From Bacteroidetes bacterium UBA7674 (GTDB lineage Bacteria > Bacteroidota > Bacteroidia > Chitinophagales > Chitinophagaceae): a DNA stretch of 64,000 nt. A program made the position numbers and the translations under genes. This document shows, one piece after another, positions 1-9,022 of the stretch (the first letter of the stretch is position 1; every line of letters starts with the position of its first letter). The stretch is from the NCBI GenBank assembly GCA_002483105.1, contig DLHG01000015.1, forward strand, positions 458,747-522,746, written 5' to 3'. The notes below the pieces were generated by a model, which saw nothing but the letters and a program-made list of their open reading frames with translations, was not told where the DNA came from and did not search any database.

Positions 1-45
1 GATAGTGAACTCATCCAGGGTCATTAATTTCTTTTTGGGGCTCAT
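1..45 (-). CDS. 5' end of a leftward gene, possibly fructose-1,6-bisphosphatase (partial)
   Basis: Only the first 15 codons lie in the window (MSPKKKLMTLDEFTI), read leftward from an ATG whose complement is at 43-45. The TLDEF-plus-hydrophobic pattern recalls the N-terminus of class I fructose-1,6-bisphosphatase, but 15 residues cannot establish that. A TATTTTTG box (complement at 70-77) lies about 25 nt upstream and suits a Bacteroidota promoter. The start codon is reasonably safe; the function is a guess. Confidence 0.35.
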   Translation of the reverse strand, partial: MSPKKKLMTLDEFTI

Positions 46-213
46 GCCGAACTGTTTATTTGCTTAACGCAAAAATAATAAGAATAGCCCAAATACCCTT
101 TAAAATCAGCTAAACAAACATATTCTGTTTGTTAAATATTAATTTATACCGTTAGTACGAATTGTGGGATATGAAAGGTAAATTTGTAAGCATTTTTTAT
201 TTTAACCGGGCTA

Positions 214-1155
214 ATGGTACAGTATTACAAAAATATCAACCGTAAGACGTTAGAGATTGAACAGCCCGAAGGAGCTAACTGGATCAATGTAACTCCCCCT
301 TTCCAGGAGAATGAAATTGATAAATTATCTGATGCACTCAATATCTCCCGCGACTTTCTTGCCGATACACTCGATATTGAAGAGCGTTCACGCTATGAGA
401 TAGAAGATGGTGTAAAGCTTATTATCCTAAAAACCCCTGTAGAAAATAAATCGCTGAACGAAAGCGACGCGTATTATATCACCATACCTATCGCCATCAT
501 CATTACCGAGAGCAACCAGGTAGTGACCGTCAACTCTTTTGAGAATGTGGCCATACGCCGCTTCCTCACCACCTTTGCCAAGCGCCACCCTGAGCGCCCG
601 AACATGATGGTGCTGAAAATATTCGAAAAAGTGGTGATGGACTTTATGGAAGTGCTGAAAGAGATCAATCACCGCAGGAACATACTGGAGCAGAAACTCT
701 ATGATGCCAACCGTAATGAGGAGTTGCTTTACCTAATGCGCATCCAAAAGAGCCTTGTGTATTTTGTTACAGCGCTTCGCTCCAACGAACTGCTGCTGAT
801 GAAAATGGATAGGACCAACTTCCTGAACTGCGACGAAGAAGAACGCGAGTTCCTTTCAGATCTTATAGTAGAATTCTCACAGGCCCTTGAAATGGCCGAT
901 ACATACAACACCATCCTGGTAAGTACCATGGATGCTTTCGCCAGTATTATCAACAACAATATGAACCTGGTAATGAAACGCCTTACCAGTATCACGATCC
1001 TTATCTCGGTACCAACGCTGATAGCCAGCTTCTTTGGTATGAACGTGAAGATCCCGTATGAGGGACAGATGTTTGGATTCTACGCAGCCATTATCATGTC
1101 GGTACTCGCAGCAACTGCAATGGTGCTGTATTTCAACAAAAAGAAATGGTTCTAG
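214..1155 (+). CDS. corA: CorA-family magnesium/divalent cation transporter
   Basis: CorA proteins are homopentameric inner-membrane channels for Mg2+ and sometimes Co2+ or Ni2+. The 313-residue product has a long soluble, helix-rich N-terminal part (about 1-245). Two C-terminal membrane helices follow, with the family signature GMN at the end of the first (ITILISVPTLIASFFGMN). It ends in the short basic tail FNKKKWF. Length and architecture are normal. A TAAATTTG box at 179-186 could serve as its -7 element. The NUDIX gene begins 1 nt after the stop, so the two are probably co-transcribed and translationally coupled. The family call is firm; the exact ion is not. Confidence 0.93.
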   Translation: MVQYYKNINRKTLEIEQPEGANWINVTPPFQENEIDKLSDALNISRDFLADTLDIEERSRYEIEDGVKLIILKTPVENKSLNESDAYYITIPIAIIITESNQVVTVNSFENVAIRRFLTTFAKRHPERPNMMVLKIFEKVVMDFMEVLKEINHRRNILEQKLYDANRNEELLYLMRIQKSLVYFVTALRSNELLLMKMDRTNFLNCDEEEREFLSDLIVEFSQALEMADTYNTILVSTMDAFASIINNNMNLVMKRLTSITILISVPTLIASFFGMNVKIPYEGQMFGFYAAIIMSVLAATAMVLYFNKKKWF

Positions 1156-1156
1156 C

Positions 1157-1591
1157 ATGAGTAGCCCCTCACGCTTTAATGTACGGGTATATGGTATCTG
1201 GATACATAAAGGCCTGTTATTGGTGAACGAAGAACTGATACGTGGCAGAAATGTCATCAAATTCCCCGGTGGCGGGCTCGACCTTGGGGAAGGGACCATT
1301 GACGGACTAAAAAGAGAATGGCAGGAAGAACTTCAAATAGACATCGAAGTCCTGGAGCATTTCTACACTACCGATTTTTACCAGCATTCCGCTTACGACG
1401 ACTCACAGGTCATTAGTATATACTACCTCGTGCAGGGCGGAGACCCGGCTGCAGCCCTCACCAACCATGAAGAAAACGAGCGCACTTACTGGATGCCGCT
1501 TAATGAGGTTTCGGGCGAGACCTTCACTTTACCTATCGACAAAGTAGTGGGTAAAATGCTGCAAACCCTTTACAGCAGCGGCTCTATTTGA
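1157..1591 (+). CDS. NUDIX hydrolase
   Basis: This is a 144-residue single-domain NUDIX protein, expected to hydrolyse a nucleoside diphosphate linked to another group, with Mg2+ or Mn2+. The Nudix box is clear (GGLDLGEGTIDGLKREWQEE): G, five residues, E, seven residues, RE, two residues, EE. The usual Gly after EE is replaced by Gln. The start at 1157 (MSSPSRFNVRVYGIW) gives the normal short strand before the box. An in-frame extension back to 1058 would overlap corA by about 100 nt and has no homology-like content. Being 1 nt downstream of corA suggests coupling. The substrate cannot be told from sequence. Confidence 0.88.
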   Translation: MSSPSRFNVRVYGIWIHKGLLLVNEELIRGRNVIKFPGGGLDLGEGTIDGLKREWQEELQIDIEVLEHFYTTDFYQHSAYDDSQVISIYYLVQGGDPAAALTNHEENERTYWMPLNEVSGETFTLPIDKVVGKMLQTLYSSGSI

Positions 1592-1641
1592 ATATAGAAA
1601 GTTCTTAAGTACCCATCAGCGGTAAAAGCTTTATACCTCCT

Positions 1642-1649
1642 TACCTTTG
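1642..1649 (+). promoter_or_regulatory. -7 box TACCTTTG of the ABC exporter gene
   Basis: An exact match to the Bacteroidota sigma-A -7 consensus TAnnTTTG ends only 7 nt before the ATG at 1657. The predicted leader is therefore about 3-5 nt. No convincing -33 TTTG is seen. Confidence 0.5.
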
Positions 1650-1656
1650 CCATTCT

Positions 1657-3423
1657 ATGAAATTGCTCCTCCAATATTTAAGTAAATACAAAGGCCTGAT
1701 ATTCGTTGCATTACTACTTGCTGCGGTCAACCAGGTATTCTCGCTTTTAAATCCATACATCTTCGGTAACATACTCATTGACAAGTATGCCAAGAATGCA
1801 GATTCAATTCCAAGAGATGTGTTTTTCTCCGGGCTGGTGAATACGTTATTGATGATCATTGGTGTCGCAATGGTCTCCCGTATCGCGAAAGCATTCCAGG
1901 ATTATACAGTGAATGTGGTGATACAAAAATTCGGGGCACAGATATACACCGACGGCTTGAAACATGCCCTTCGTCTTCCTTACCAGGACTTTGAAGATCA
2001 GCGCAGCGGTGAAACATTATCTACTCTTCAGAAGGTGCGTGCCGACTGCGAGAAGTTCATCATGAACTTTGTGAATGTCGTGTTCTTTACCCTTGTGGGT
2101 ATCATCTTCGTTATAGTCTATGCATTCTCATTGAATCCCTGGTTGCCGTTGGTATATATCGTAGGTGCTGTAATCCTTGGTATACTCACAAGCGTACTCA
2201 GCAAGAAGATAAAGGTCATCCAGAAGAGCATTGTAAAAGAGACCAATTCACTCGCTGGTTCCACTACGGAATCATTAAGAAATATCGAACTGGTAAAAAG
2301 CCTCGGCCTTACCCAGCAGGAAATACGCCGGCTGAATACCAATACATACAAGATACTAAAGCTGGAACTGAAGAAGGTAAAAAGCATCCGCTCTATCAGC
2401 TTTATTCAGGGCACTTTCGTGAACTTCCTGCAGCAATGCGTTATGTTCACCTTAATGTACTTCTTATTCAGCGATAAGATAGAACTGGGTGCATTGATAG
2501 CCATGAACTTCTACTCGTTCTTCATCTTCGGACCACTGCAAGAGTTGGGCAACGTGATACTCAGCTATCGTGAAGCACAGGCATCGCTGAACAACCTCGA
2601 AGAGTTGTTTAGAAAACCTGTTGAGCGCAAACCTGATGTTCCCGCTGTTATCAACGAGATAAATAAACTGCGTTTTGAGGACGTTACCTTCAAGCATAAT
2701 TCAGCCACACGTCCTGCACTGGAGCAGATTGCTTTCGAGGTAAAGAAGGGTGAAACGATAGCATTTGTTGGTCCGTCAGGTTCAGGTAAGACTACAATGG
2801 TGAAACTATTGGTAGGACTATATCATCCTAACGAAGGCAAGGTATTCTACAACGACCTCAGCGATAACAGCATAGACTTCGATGAGCTACGACACCAGAT
2901 AGGCATGGTGACACAGGATACACAGTTGTTCTCAGGCACTATTAAAGAGAATTTGTTGTTCGTTAATCCAAACGCCACTGACGAGGATATCACCAACGTA
3001 CTGAATAAAGCTGCCTGTCAAAATTTACTCTCCCGTGCCGAAAACGGTATTGAGACAGTGATAGGTGAAGGTGGACTGAAGCTATCCGGTGGCGAACGCC
3101 AACGTTTATCTATTGCCCGCGCGCTACTTCGCCAGCCGAGGTTGATGATATTTGATGAAGCTACTTCAGCTCTTGACTCTCTTACAGAAGAAGAAATTTC
3201 ACAAACCGTAAGGGCTATCACCGACCAGCGCCAGCACATCACCGTAATGATCGCCCACAGGCTTTCTACCATCATGCATGCCGACAGGATATACGTCCTG
3301 GAAAAAGGAAAGATAGTGGAGATAGGCACACACGAGGAGCTGACAGCAGAAAAAGGGCTCTACTACGCTATGTGGCGTCAGCAGATCGGTGAAAGGCACG
3401 AGAAGTCTGTACCGGCTAAATAA
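1657..3423 (+). CDS. ABC exporter, fused permease and ATPase
   Basis: This is a 588-residue half-transporter of the MsbA/LmrA-like exporter type, expected to work as a dimer in the inner membrane. The N-terminal half (about 1-310) holds six membrane helices. The C-terminal half is the nucleotide-binding domain: Walker A GPSGSGKTT from residue 372 (Lys378), the ABC signature LSGGE at 476-480, Walker B LMIFDE with Asp500-Glu501, and the switch His in MIAHRLSTI. All catalytic residues are present. Its cargo (lipid, peptide or drug) cannot be inferred; the gene stands alone between the NUDIX gene and convergent nadB. The start is supported by the membrane helix that begins at once and by the -7 box just upstream. 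Confidence 0.93.
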   Translation: MKLLLQYLSKYKGLIFVALLLAAVNQVFSLLNPYIFGNILIDKYAKNADSIPRDVFFSGLVNTLLMIIGVAMVSRIAKAFQDYTVNVVIQKFGAQIYTDGLKHALRLPYQDFEDQRSGETLSTLQKVRADCEKFIMNFVNVVFFTLVGIIFVIVYAFSLNPWLPLVYIVGAVILGILTSVLSKKIKVIQKSIVKETNSLAGSTTESLRNIELVKSLGLTQQEIRRLNTNTYKILKLELKKVKSIRSISFIQGTFVNFLQQCVMFTLMYFLFSDKIELGALIAMNFYSFFIFGPLQELGNVILSYREAQASLNNLEELFRKPVERKPDVPAVINEINKLRFEDVTFKHNSATRPALEQIAFEVKKGETIAFVGPSGSGKTTMVKLLVGLYHPNEGKVFYNDLSDNSIDFDELRHQIGMVTQDTQLFSGTIKENLLFVNPNATDEDITNVLNKAACQNLLSRAENGIETVIGEGGLKLSGGERQRLSIARALLRQPRLMIFDEATSALDSLTEEEISQTVRAITDQRQHITVMIAHRLSTIMHADRIYVLEKGKIVEIGTHEELTAEKGLYYAMWRQQIGERHEKSVPAK

Positions 3424-3428
3424 TATTA

Positions 3429-5027
3429 CTATAACACTACATCCTGCAACAGACTACTCTTATCAGGGTAGTCTGTGTTGTAATGCAGACCCCGACTCTC
3501 TTTCCTGAACTGCGCACTCTTCACTATCAGGTAGCCGATGGTGATAAGGTTGCGAAGCTCACATAGCTGAGGTGACGGCGTAGTGGTCTTGTATAATTCT
3601 TCTGTTTCCTGATGCAGCAGGTCTATGCGCCGCATGGCACGTTCCAGGCGTATGTCGTTACGCACGATACCTACATAGTCACTCATCACCTGTTGCACCT
3701 CTTTCAGGCTCTGGGTAATAAGGATCATTTCCTTAGGGTCTGTTGTACCCGATGCATTCCAGTCGGGCACATCTTCATGAAAGGAGATGCCATCAATTCT
3801 CTTAGCGGCATCTACTGCGCAGCGGTGCGCAAATACCAGTGCTTCCAGTAATGAATTAGAGGCCAGCCTGTTAGCGCCATGAAGCCCTGTGCTGGAGCAC
3901 TCACCGCATATATACAGGTTACTGATAGAAGATCGTCCATGACTGTCCGCCTCTATTCCACCGCAGCAATAATGCGCCGCAGGTGCTACAGGTATCATTT
4001 GCTGAAGCGCATCAATCCCGATGCTTTTACATTTTGCATAGATATTCGGGAAATGTGCAACGAATTTTTCTCCGTCCATATGCCGGCAGTCGAGGTACAC
4101 ATGCTCGGTACCTGTACGCTTCATTTCACTATCTATAGCACGGGCTACAATATCACGCGGGGCAAGATCAGCCCGCGCATCATAGCGCTGCATAAATGCT
4201 TCTCCCTCTTTATTACGAAGAATACCACCATCACCACGTACCGCTTCTGTTATCAGGAAAGACGGACTCACGCCAAACTCATACAACGCCGTAGGATGAA
4301 ACTGGATGAACTCCATATTCTCTATCCTGGCCTTGGCACGATAGGCCATCGCGATTCCATCACCCGTGGCGATCCTGGGATTGGTAGTAGTTCTATACAC
4401 TTGCCCGGCACCACCGGAAGCCATGATTGTGACTTTAGCCAGGATCTTTTCTATATTATTATTCTGCAGGTTCAGGGCATATACGCCATAACAATCAATA
4501 TCGGGTGTAGACTTAGTTACCAAATATCCCAAATGGTGTTGTGTAATGATATCCAGTACAAACCAGTGATTGTATACCCGGATGTTGGAATGTCTCTGCA
4601 CTTCTTCCACCAATGCCCGCTCTATCTCAAACCCTGTTACATCCTTATGATGCAATATCCTGAATTCAGAGTGGCCACCTTCCTTGCCCCGCATATAATC
4701 GCCTTCGGCATCTTTATCAAACCTTGCCCCCCATTCTATTATTTCATTCACACGCTCAGGACCTTCCTTTACAACCAGTTCTACTATCGCAGGATTGCAA
4801 AGTCCATCTCCGGCTATCAATGTATCTTCTATATGTTTATCAAAGCTATCTTTCTCTTTATCATTCACCACTGCAATACCACCTTGTGCATACTTGGTAT
4901 TGGTCTCATCTGTATTTGCCTTTGTAAGAATAGTTATTGTCTTGCCAGGAAATTGCTTTGCAATTTTCACTGCAAATGTTAGCCCCGCTATTCCTGAGCC
5001 TATCACTAAGAAGTCTGTCTTCAGCAT
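3429..5027 (-). CDS. nadB: L-aspartate oxidase (quinolinate synthesis, NAD de novo pathway)
   Basis: NadB is a cytosolic flavoenzyme that oxidises L-aspartate to iminoaspartate, which NadA condenses with dihydroxyacetone phosphate to give quinolinate. The 532-residue product opens with the FAD-binding motif VIGSGIAGLTFA. It carries the family blocks TKYAQGGIAVV, GGHSEFRILHHKDVTG, EFIQFHPTALY and ANRLASNSLLEALVFAHR, and a helical C-terminal domain. HSEFRILH rather than a fumarate-reductase motif, the lack of membrane or subunit partners, and the length support NadB over SdhA/FrdA. No nadA or nadC is next to it. A TACATTTG box (complement 5053-5060) lies upstream. It converges on the ABC exporter with only 5 nt between the stops. 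Confidence 0.93.
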   Translation of the reverse strand: MLKTDFLVIGSGIAGLTFAVKIAKQFPGKTITILTKANTDETNTKYAQGGIAVVNDKEKDSFDKHIEDTLIAGDGLCNPAIVELVVKEGPERVNEIIEWGARFDKDAEGDYMRGKEGGHSEFRILHHKDVTGFEIERALVEEVQRHSNIRVYNHWFVLDIITQHHLGYLVTKSTPDIDCYGVYALNLQNNNIEKILAKVTIMASGGAGQVYRTTTNPRIATGDGIAMAYRAKARIENMEFIQFHPTALYEFGVSPSFLITEAVRGDGGILRNKEGEAFMQRYDARADLAPRDIVARAIDSEMKRTGTEHVYLDCRHMDGEKFVAHFPNIYAKCKSIGIDALQQMIPVAPAAHYCCGGIEADSHGRSSISNLYICGECSSTGLHGANRLASNSLLEALVFAHRCAVDAAKRIDGISFHEDVPDWNASGTTDPKEMILITQSLKEVQQVMSDYVGIVRNDIRLERAMRRIDLLHQETEELYKTTTPSPQLCELRNLITIGYLIVKSAQFRKESRGLHYNTDYPDKSSLLQDVVL

Positions 5028-5112
5028 AATCTGTCCTGCATGTTTTGCTTGTCAAATGTATAAACAAAACAGCCATCAACCGTTTACTGTATCACTTTCC
5101 ACCCAAACTTTG

Positions 5113-5120
5113 TAGTTTTG
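5113..5120 (+). promoter_or_regulatory. -7 box TAGTTTTG before the 5124 gene
   Basis: This TAnnTTTG match ends 3 nt before the ATG at 5124. Either the transcript is leaderless or translation starts further inside, at the second Met (5160). Confidence 0.4.
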
Positions 5121-5123
5121 AGC

Positions 5124-5681
5124 ATGAGGTATATCACTTATCGCCTACGCTTGTTGCTCATGCTCTGCTTCCTGCTTGGCTATGGCAATACTATAAAAGC
5201 ACAAAGGCCCGAAAGAGAACCTGTAAGTCTGTTCACTTCCTTAGCAGGCGCTGCATCATACACAGGACTCAATGCCTATTTTAACCTCGGACTGGCATAC
5301 AAAAAGCACAGAATTTATGCAGGGCCTAAAATGGTGTTGACAAAAAGCTATGTACCCGGGCGAACGCTTTGGGGTGTAAATGCCGGATACTACTTCGACC
5401 TGGTACAACAGAACAAATGGAACACTTCACTAAACCTTGATTATCAGAACACCTGGTACAAATCCGCTCCGGTTAATCCACACAACACTCTACAAGAAAT
5501 AACAGGCGGATTAAACCTCAATTATTTTGCTGTCCCGGGCAAGATGTCTGTCGGGCTGACCATGGGCGCAGGCATGCGTATCGAGAATGCATACAATACC
5601 TACACTACGGAAAAGAACCTTTATATAGGTGCTATGTACCAGGTAAGGCTGGGGATCATTTATAAACTTTCCCGCAGATGA
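5124..5681 (+). CDS. Predicted secreted or outer-membrane protein of unknown function
   Basis: This is a 185-residue protein with a signal peptide (MRYITYRLRLLLMLCFLL, cleavage near IKAQ). It is followed by alternating aromatic/glycine strands (YFNLGLAYKKH, GVNAGYYFDL, MYQVRLGIIYKLSRR) that end in a short C-terminal strand, as in small outer-membrane beta-barrels. I do not recognise a named family. The ATG at 5124 is preferred to the in-frame TTG two codons upstream. Its stop overlaps the start of the next gene in an ATGA motif, so the two are probably translationally coupled. Confidence 0.75.
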   Translation: MRYITYRLRLLLMLCFLLGYGNTIKAQRPEREPVSLFTSLAGAASYTGLNAYFNLGLAYKKHRIYAGPKMVLTKSYVPGRTLWGVNAGYYFDLVQQNKWNTSLNLDYQNTWYKSAPVNPHNTLQEITGGLNLNYFAVPGKMSVGLTMGAGMRIENAYNTYTTEKNLYIGAMYQVRLGIIYKLSRR

Positions 5682-6535
5682 GGCCGGCACACTACATATC
5701 ACTCTTAGCGTTCCTTATCTCATCATGCGAGAAGCCGGCAACTGTTACTAACCTGAGCGATAATAAAATAGCTGTTGTGGGCCATGCCGGCAATGGAATC
5801 CCGGGGCTGAACAATGACCTCCCTGCCGACTCATGGGCAGGCGTGATAAAAGCACTGGAGGTATATAATGCAGACGGTGTAGAACTGGATTTGGCTTTAT
5901 CTGCCGATAGCGTTCTGTTTATGTACCACGACAGAGAACTGGATGAGCAAAGCAGTTGCTCCGGTTGCAGTTATGATTATCAGTCTGCTGATCTGGCACA
6001 ATGCACGTTAAAGCCGGTACTGACAGCCCTTGAAGAGAAACACTACATGACTCCGGTCGAAAACGTTTTGAAAAGATACCAGGCTTATGCTAAAAAACCC
6101 ATCATCTTTTTCGACCTCCATGCAGACATAGGGTGTGGCATCTCTGATGAAAGAAAAAAATGGTATTACAGTGCTACACTTTATGCTATCAACACTTTGC
6201 TGAGTAAATACAATGCCTACGACCAGGTATTGGTACAAGCAAATAGCCTTGAATGGATGTTGGAAGCCCGCGGAAAATATCCTAAGATAAAAGTATTCCT
6301 GGATACAGATATTGACGCTAACAATATTGTTCAGGCAGCAGACAATGGCTTCTATGGAATTGCTTCCAAAAACCATGAGATCACTAAAGAGGAGATAGAA
6401 TTCACACACGCCAAAGGATTACATGTGCAGCTATATGGCGCAGCTGGAAATGGATTTGTAGATGCGATCAACAAATCGCCCGACTATATTCTAGCAGATA
6501 ACATCCCGCTCTTACAAAGCATACTGAACTACTAG
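5678..6535 (+). CDS. Glycerophosphodiester phosphodiesterase-like lipoprotein
   Basis: The 285-residue product has a lipoprotein signal with a cysteine at LISSCEKP, so it is probably anchored in the cell envelope. The mature part has the GDPD TIM-barrel pattern. The first catalytic block is VVGHAGNG, where the family has HRG. DGVELDLALSADS provides the metal-binding Glu/Asp pair, and FMYHDREL the second catalytic His. LKP and FFDLHADIG follow as later strands. GDPD enzymes split glycerophosphodiesters into an alcohol and glycerol-3-phosphate. The Ala in HAG instead of the usual Arg may alter substrate choice. It overlaps the preceding gene by 4 nt and converges with the TPR gene, overlapping it by 4 nt at the 3' ends. 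Confidence 0.8.
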   Translation: MRPAHYISLLAFLISSCEKPATVTNLSDNKIAVVGHAGNGIPGLNNDLPADSWAGVIKALEVYNADGVELDLALSADSVLFMYHDRELDEQSSCSGCSYDYQSADLAQCTLKPVLTALEEKHYMTPVENVLKRYQAYAKKPIIFFDLHADIGCGISDERKKWYYSATLYAINTLLSKYNAYDQVLVQANSLEWMLEARGKYPKIKVFLDTDIDANNIVQAADNGFYGIASKNHEITKEEIEFTHAKGLHVQLYGAAGNGFVDAINKSPDYILADNIPLLQSILNY

Positions 6536-8019
6536 CCTGCATTCATCCGGTTCAGCCCGGCCTTTGCCTGTTGGTCTATTGCGGCCTGGAAATCATGATC
6601 GCGCATGGAAAGACATTCCTTAAATCGCTTTATCGCATCATCTTTCATTCCGGCTCTTTCATATATCAGCGCCATCTGCAAAGAAGACCGTGCGGCAAAG
6701 TGTTCCTTACGACTCTTACCTAAATTAATAGTACGCTGGTAAAGCTGTATGGCCTTGTTATCCTCATTCATTTCATCATATGCCCTTGCCAGCCTGAAGT
6801 TGTATTCCAGCTTATCTTCAACACTGGCGAAATCAGTTTCTTTATGCCCCGCTAGCTTTGCAAGCCCCTGCTGGTTAAAGCCTCCATCTATCAGCAAGTG
6901 CGCAGTAAGTAATGTAGCATTGGGCCAGTTAGTTCCCTGCCCGAAGCGTTGTGCCTGCATATCTATATCTGCCATAGTATTACCCTGCTTCGCGATCATC
7001 GCCCTGCATGCATTGGCCTGGGCCGTATTCTTTTGCAGGTAATTCATCAGCGCCATTTTCTGCCAGGCATCTTTCACAAACATGCCACCTTTGTATTTAT
7101 TCACAAACTGTTGAAGATGTGTTATTGCGCCCGGGTCGGCCTTATAATAGAGCGCACTGCCCATTTCATAGTGCATCATCGGAAAGGTACTATAGTAGGG
7201 ATCAGCCTGCGCTGTTTTCAATACCTGCAGTGCCGCGTCCGCCTTACGGGTATTGAGCCCTATGTTAGCTTTCACAAATGCCAGCAATAAATTATTCTGT
7301 ACCGGGAATTGATCACTATTGATAAAGCTCCACACTTCTTTCTGTTGGTAGAGCATATACAATCTCAGGTAGCAGGAAAAGACAGTTGCCTCATATTTAA
7401 AGGGATCATTGTAGGTATGGGTATTAATAAAGGAGGTTACCAGGGCCGTTCCTTTCTTCACATCTCCTTTTATACCTAGCAATGAGGCCAGCCACTTATA
7501 TTTTTCAGGCATTGCTCCTGCGGCAGCCTGTTCTATACCCAGGTATATATTGTTATATTCAAACGTGGGGAAGAGCTTCTTATTCTCTTTCAGCAACACA
7601 AACGATTTACGAAACTGGAGACCAGCCTTAAAATTATCACCCATACGCACATGTACCATAGCCCAATGCAGGTATACGCCTGCCCTGCACAGCCTGTACC
7701 AGGGGCCTTTTGTATCTCCTTTCGATAATTGGTCGAGGCGCTCATCAAAATGACTCTCCTTTGCCTTATAGTCGGCCTTATTCCCATTCATTAATAATAT
7801 GAGACAATCTTCATAGTCGGCTATATAGGTAGCCATCAGGTTGTTAGGGTTTACTCTCACTGCTTCAGCTATCGCAGCCCGTCCCTCAGCAATATGCAGG
7901 GCCATAAAGTGCTGATAGGCTTTGCGGCAGTGTTCATTATACTCATAAGTATAGCCTGCATTACCCGAAAGGGGACAAAGTGTAGATAAAATGAAACATA
8001 AGCAGTAAAATGCCCTCAT
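6532..8019 (-). CDS. Secreted TPR-repeat protein
   Basis: This is a 495-residue protein with an N-terminal signal peptide (MRAFYCLCFILSTLCPLSGN). The rest is alpha-helical, with several TPR-like helix pairs. Clear ones are at the C-terminus (LEYNFRLARAYDEMNEDNKA, SSLQMALIYERAGMKDDAIK), spanning roughly residues 380-490. No catalytic motif is seen. TPR arrays usually mediate protein binding, here probably in the periplasm or at the outer membrane. The start at 8019 was chosen because the signal peptide begins there; an upstream in-frame ATG at 8055 would add 12 non-signal residues. The stop overlaps the convergent GDPD gene by 4 nt. Confidence 0.8.
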   Translation of the reverse strand: MRAFYCLCFILSTLCPLSGNAGYTYEYNEHCRKAYQHFMALHIAEGRAAIAEAVRVNPNNLMATYIADYEDCLILLMNGNKADYKAKESHFDERLDQLSKGDTKGPWYRLCRAGVYLHWAMVHVRMGDNFKAGLQFRKSFVLLKENKKLFPTFEYNNIYLGIEQAAAGAMPEKYKWLASLLGIKGDVKKGTALVTSFINTHTYNDPFKYEATVFSCYLRLYMLYQQKEVWSFINSDQFPVQNNLLLAFVKANIGLNTRKADAALQVLKTAQADPYYSTFPMMHYEMGSALYYKADPGAITHLQQFVNKYKGGMFVKDAWQKMALMNYLQKNTAQANACRAMIAKQGNTMADIDMQAQRFGQGTNWPNATLLTAHLLIDGGFNQQGLAKLAGHKETDFASVEDKLEYNFRLARAYDEMNEDNKAIQLYQRTINLGKSRKEHFAARSSLQMALIYERAGMKDDAIKRFKECLSMRDHDFQAAIDQQAKAGLNRMNAG

Positions 8020-8206
8020 AACGGTAAAAGTATAGTTCTGCACCGGTGAACACAACTCTGGTACAAAATCATTTAAAGGTTTCTGAAAATAGCTGGCACA
8101 ATATTTTCAGTAGAATTAAAAAATCATCACAGCTATTGCTGTAAAGCATTCCATTGCGTAATGATACCCATCAATAATGACTTTTTTGGGGTGATTTACA
8201 TAAAGC

Positions 8207-8239
8207 GTTGGAATATAAAAAAATATATGGCTATCTTTG
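8207..8239 (+). promoter_or_regulatory. Promoter of the first EGF-module lipoprotein
   Basis: A -33 type GTTG at 8207-8210 is followed after 21 nt by an exact -7 box, TATCTTTG, at 8232-8239. The predicted leader is about 50 nt to the ATG at 8294. Upstream, 8056-8206 shows only AT-rich sequence with no gene. Confidence 0.55.
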
Positions 8240-8293
8240 GCATCAAATTTGTCGCTTTTAACCGAAACTAAAATTGTTTATCTTAAAATTAAA

Positions 8294-8815
8294 ATGTCTA
8301 TGAAATCAATTCGTCGCATTGCGTTAACCGCAGCAGTAGTATTAAGCGCATTTGGCGCAACAACTTACACATCTTGTAACACTGATGAGTGTAAAGATGT
8401 AGTTTGTGCTAACGGTGGTACTTGTAACTCTACAGATGGCTCATGCTCTTGCGCTACTGGTTATGAAGGTGCTACTTGTGCTACAGAGCAAAGGGCTAAA
8501 TTCATTAAAAGTTGGTCTGCAACTGACACTGAAGTTGGTGGTTCTATGTTGCCTTCTTACAGTTCTATTGTAGTATCTGGAACTTCAGTTACAGAAGTTA
8601 GGATCGCTGGATTCTCTGACGATTACTTTACTAACAACGTAGTTGCTACTGTAAGCGGAAACACAATTACTATCGCTAACCAAACTCCGGATAACGATGG
8701 TTACAAAGTATCTGGTTCTGGTACCTTAAACTCAACTGATGGTAAGTTAACTTGGTCTTATACCATAACTAATCCATTAAACGTTGCTAAAACGTATTCA
8801 GGTACTTGGCAGTAA
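8294..8815 (+). CDS. EGF-like domain lipoprotein
   Basis: This is a 173-residue predicted lipoprotein. The signal sequence ends at Cys28 (TYTSC). One EGF module follows at about 32-60 with the classical spacing: CKDVVCANGGTC, then CSCATGYEGATC. Residues 64-173 form a beta-rich domain ending GYKVSGSGTLN...YSGTW. The second EGF lipoprotein at 10465 has the same order of parts and a similar C-terminal domain, so they are paralogues. Codon use is strikingly T-ending (GGT, GCT, TCT, ACT) compared with neighbours, which suggests high expression. It has its own promoter and a strong terminator. Role unknown; EGF modules usually mediate extracellular binding. Confidence 0.82.
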   Translation: MSMKSIRRIALTAAVVLSAFGATTYTSCNTDECKDVVCANGGTCNSTDGSCSCATGYEGATCATEQRAKFIKSWSATDTEVGGSMLPSYSSIVVSGTSVTEVRIAGFSDDYFTNNVVATVSGNTITIANQTPDNDGYKVSGSGTLNSTDGKLTWSYTITNPLNVAKTYSGTWQ

Positions 8816-8837
8816 TAAGTGCTTAATTATATTAACT

Positions 8838-8868
8838 AAAAAGCCTCCACCAAACGTGGAGGCTTTTT
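8838..8868 (+). terminator. Rho-independent terminator after the EGF lipoprotein
   Basis: A perfect 13-bp stem (AAAAAGCCTCCAC with GTGGAGGCTTTTT) closes a 5-nt loop and ends in a T run, 22 nt after the stop codon. Confidence 0.9.
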
Positions 8869-8969
8869 TAGTATCACACCTTTAGATGTGATACTATAGT
8901 ATAGGTTAAACAAATACCGGTGCTGCCTTCGAAAATTACTGCCTCGCACTGGTAGGCATTGGCAGGAAT

Positions 8970-9002
8970 AAAAATCCCCCCGGTTAAACCGGGGGGATTT
9001 TT
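8970..9002 (-). terminator. Terminator of the Pro/Thr-rich lipoprotein gene
   Basis: A 15-bp perfect stem (AAAAATCCCCCCGGT and its complement) closes a 3-nt loop. A/T runs on both sides make it potentially bidirectional. It lies 20 nt beyond the leftward gene's stop at 9023. Confidence 0.88.
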
Positions 9003-9022
9003 ATTTGTATTATTAGATCAAT

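Noticed and set aside
1058..1156. Longer N-terminus for the NUDIX protein
   Set aside because: It would overlap corA by about 100 nt in another frame; the residues (Cys/Ser/Gln-rich) do not look like a NUDIX N-terminus, and the ATG at 1157 fits.
3879..4982. A 367-codon open frame on the strand opposite nadB
   Set aside because: It lies wholly antisense to a complete, well-conserved nadB and has no domain-like content; the Cys/His/Ile-rich translation is typical of a shadow frame.
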